From Alkalilimnicola ehrlichii (GTDB taxonomy: Bacteria; Pseudomonadota; Gammaproteobacteria; Nitrococcales; AK92), in NCBI RefSeq assembly GCF_003399765.1, contig NZ_NFZV01000009.1, positions 1 to 64,000 on the forward strand: a stretch of DNA of 64,000 bases. Reading direction: 5' to 3'. The notes under the pieces were generated by a model. It saw only the letters and a program-made list of their open reading frames with translations, did no database searches and was not told where the DNA came from. The position numbers were made by a program, and so were the translations under genes. Of this stretch, positions 63,758 to 64,000 are shown one piece after another. Numbering within the stretch: the stretch's first letter is position 1; every line of letters starts with the position of its first letter.

Positions 63758-64000
63758 GTGGTCTCCTGCTTGAGTCAACAAAAGAGGAAAGCGAGCGCCT
63801 TTCGGATTCCATCGGACGGAAACCGAATCGGTCGGAACCGCAAACGTCAGGCGAGCCTGTGTTTGCCGTTATAGCCTTGATGAATGCCTTTTTCGGCTGC
63901 ATCTAGGTCGCGGTGCTCCGTGCGCCGTAGGTAAGTTGTTATAGCGTTTGTTCCCACGCTTTCTCCGATTCCTGATCGGGGAACCGACGAACGGTGGCGG
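63758..64000. other. Upstream region of the beta-oxidation operon
   Basis: No gene recognised. It should hold the promoter of the hydratase/dehydrogenase gene. The window ends here, so a divergent gene beyond 64000 cannot be excluded. Confidence 0.4.

Noticed and set aside
1-64000. Mobile elements, prophage, CRISPR array, tRNA or rRNA genes
   Set aside because: I saw no transposase, integrase, phage structural gene, regularly spaced repeat or tRNA-like cloverleaf; short tRNAs could still be missed by eye.

Overview
The window looks like chromosomal DNA from a free-living, aerobic, Gram-negative gammaproteobacterium, probably marine or otherwise salt-exposed. Reasons: a porin, a FadL channel and several small outer-membrane barrels; AcnB-type aconitase; a split beta-oxidation cluster; an EctB-type diaminobutyrate transaminase; a flavocytochrome c/SoxYZ-like sulfur module. 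The Salinisphaerales/Nevskiales are a reasonable guess, but this rests on family composition only. No rRNA, tRNA, CRISPR array, insertion sequence, integrase or prophage gene was recognised.

Layout. 0.3-5 kb: membrane-anchored unknown, secreted metalloprotease-like lipoprotein, porin, iron alcohol dehydrogenase. 5-8 kb: MBL-fold hydrolase facing an NTF2-like protein and a CYP152-type P450. 8-13.5 kb: small barrel, ABC exporter behind a SoxR-type promoter, TspO, secreted alpha/beta hydrolase, SDR. 14-17.5 kb: QsdR-like TetR regulator, diguanylate cyclase, DUF4124 and ExoD proteins. 17.7-20 kb: ahpC-ahpF with a candidate OxyR site. 20-25.5 kb: cfa, SPFH/NfeD pair, cysH (APS reductase type), DUF3617 protein, GNAT. 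25.8-31 kb: orphan ectB and a cytochrome c / FccB / YeeE / SoxYZ-like operon. 31-38.6 kb: small membrane proteins, CPBP protease, thioesterase, bactofilin, methyltransferase-like protein, acnB, KAS III. 39-46 kb: second GNAT, PagL-like barrel, CHASE2-Ser/Thr kinase plus PP2C phosphatase, secreted lectin-fold lipoprotein. 46-53.8 kb: acidic secreted protein, barrel, hydrolase, MATE exporter, methyltransferase, glycosyltransferase-like protein, AraC regulator. 53.9-63.8 kb: a fatty-acid block with fadL, a TetR regulator, fadD, acyl-CoA dehydrogenase, thiolase and the hydratase/3-hydroxyacyl-CoA dehydrogenase.

The genes fit together as fatty-acid uptake and oxidation (FadL, FadD, ACAD, thiolase, FadB/J), membrane lipid modification (Cfa, PagL-like, KAS III), peroxide and redox defence (AhpCF/OxyR, SoxR-type promoter) and reduced-sulfur metabolism.

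Two observations stand out. First, two intergenic regions (about 39.95-40.05 and 45.80-45.90 kb) each hold a promoter-like element, a 65-66 nt predicted transcript starting with the same anti-Shine-Dalgarno sequence ACUCUCCUCCU exactly 4 nt after the -10 box, a small hairpin and a strong terminator. A third region (13.75 kb) has a terminator whose loop carries CCUCCUCC. I propose a family of anti-SD small RNAs. Second, eight genes, including acnB and ahpF, carry nine frame breaks that each need exactly one extra base, mostly in homopolymers. This points to systematic under-calling in the assembly rather than true gene decay, so I annotate these as single frameshifted genes.
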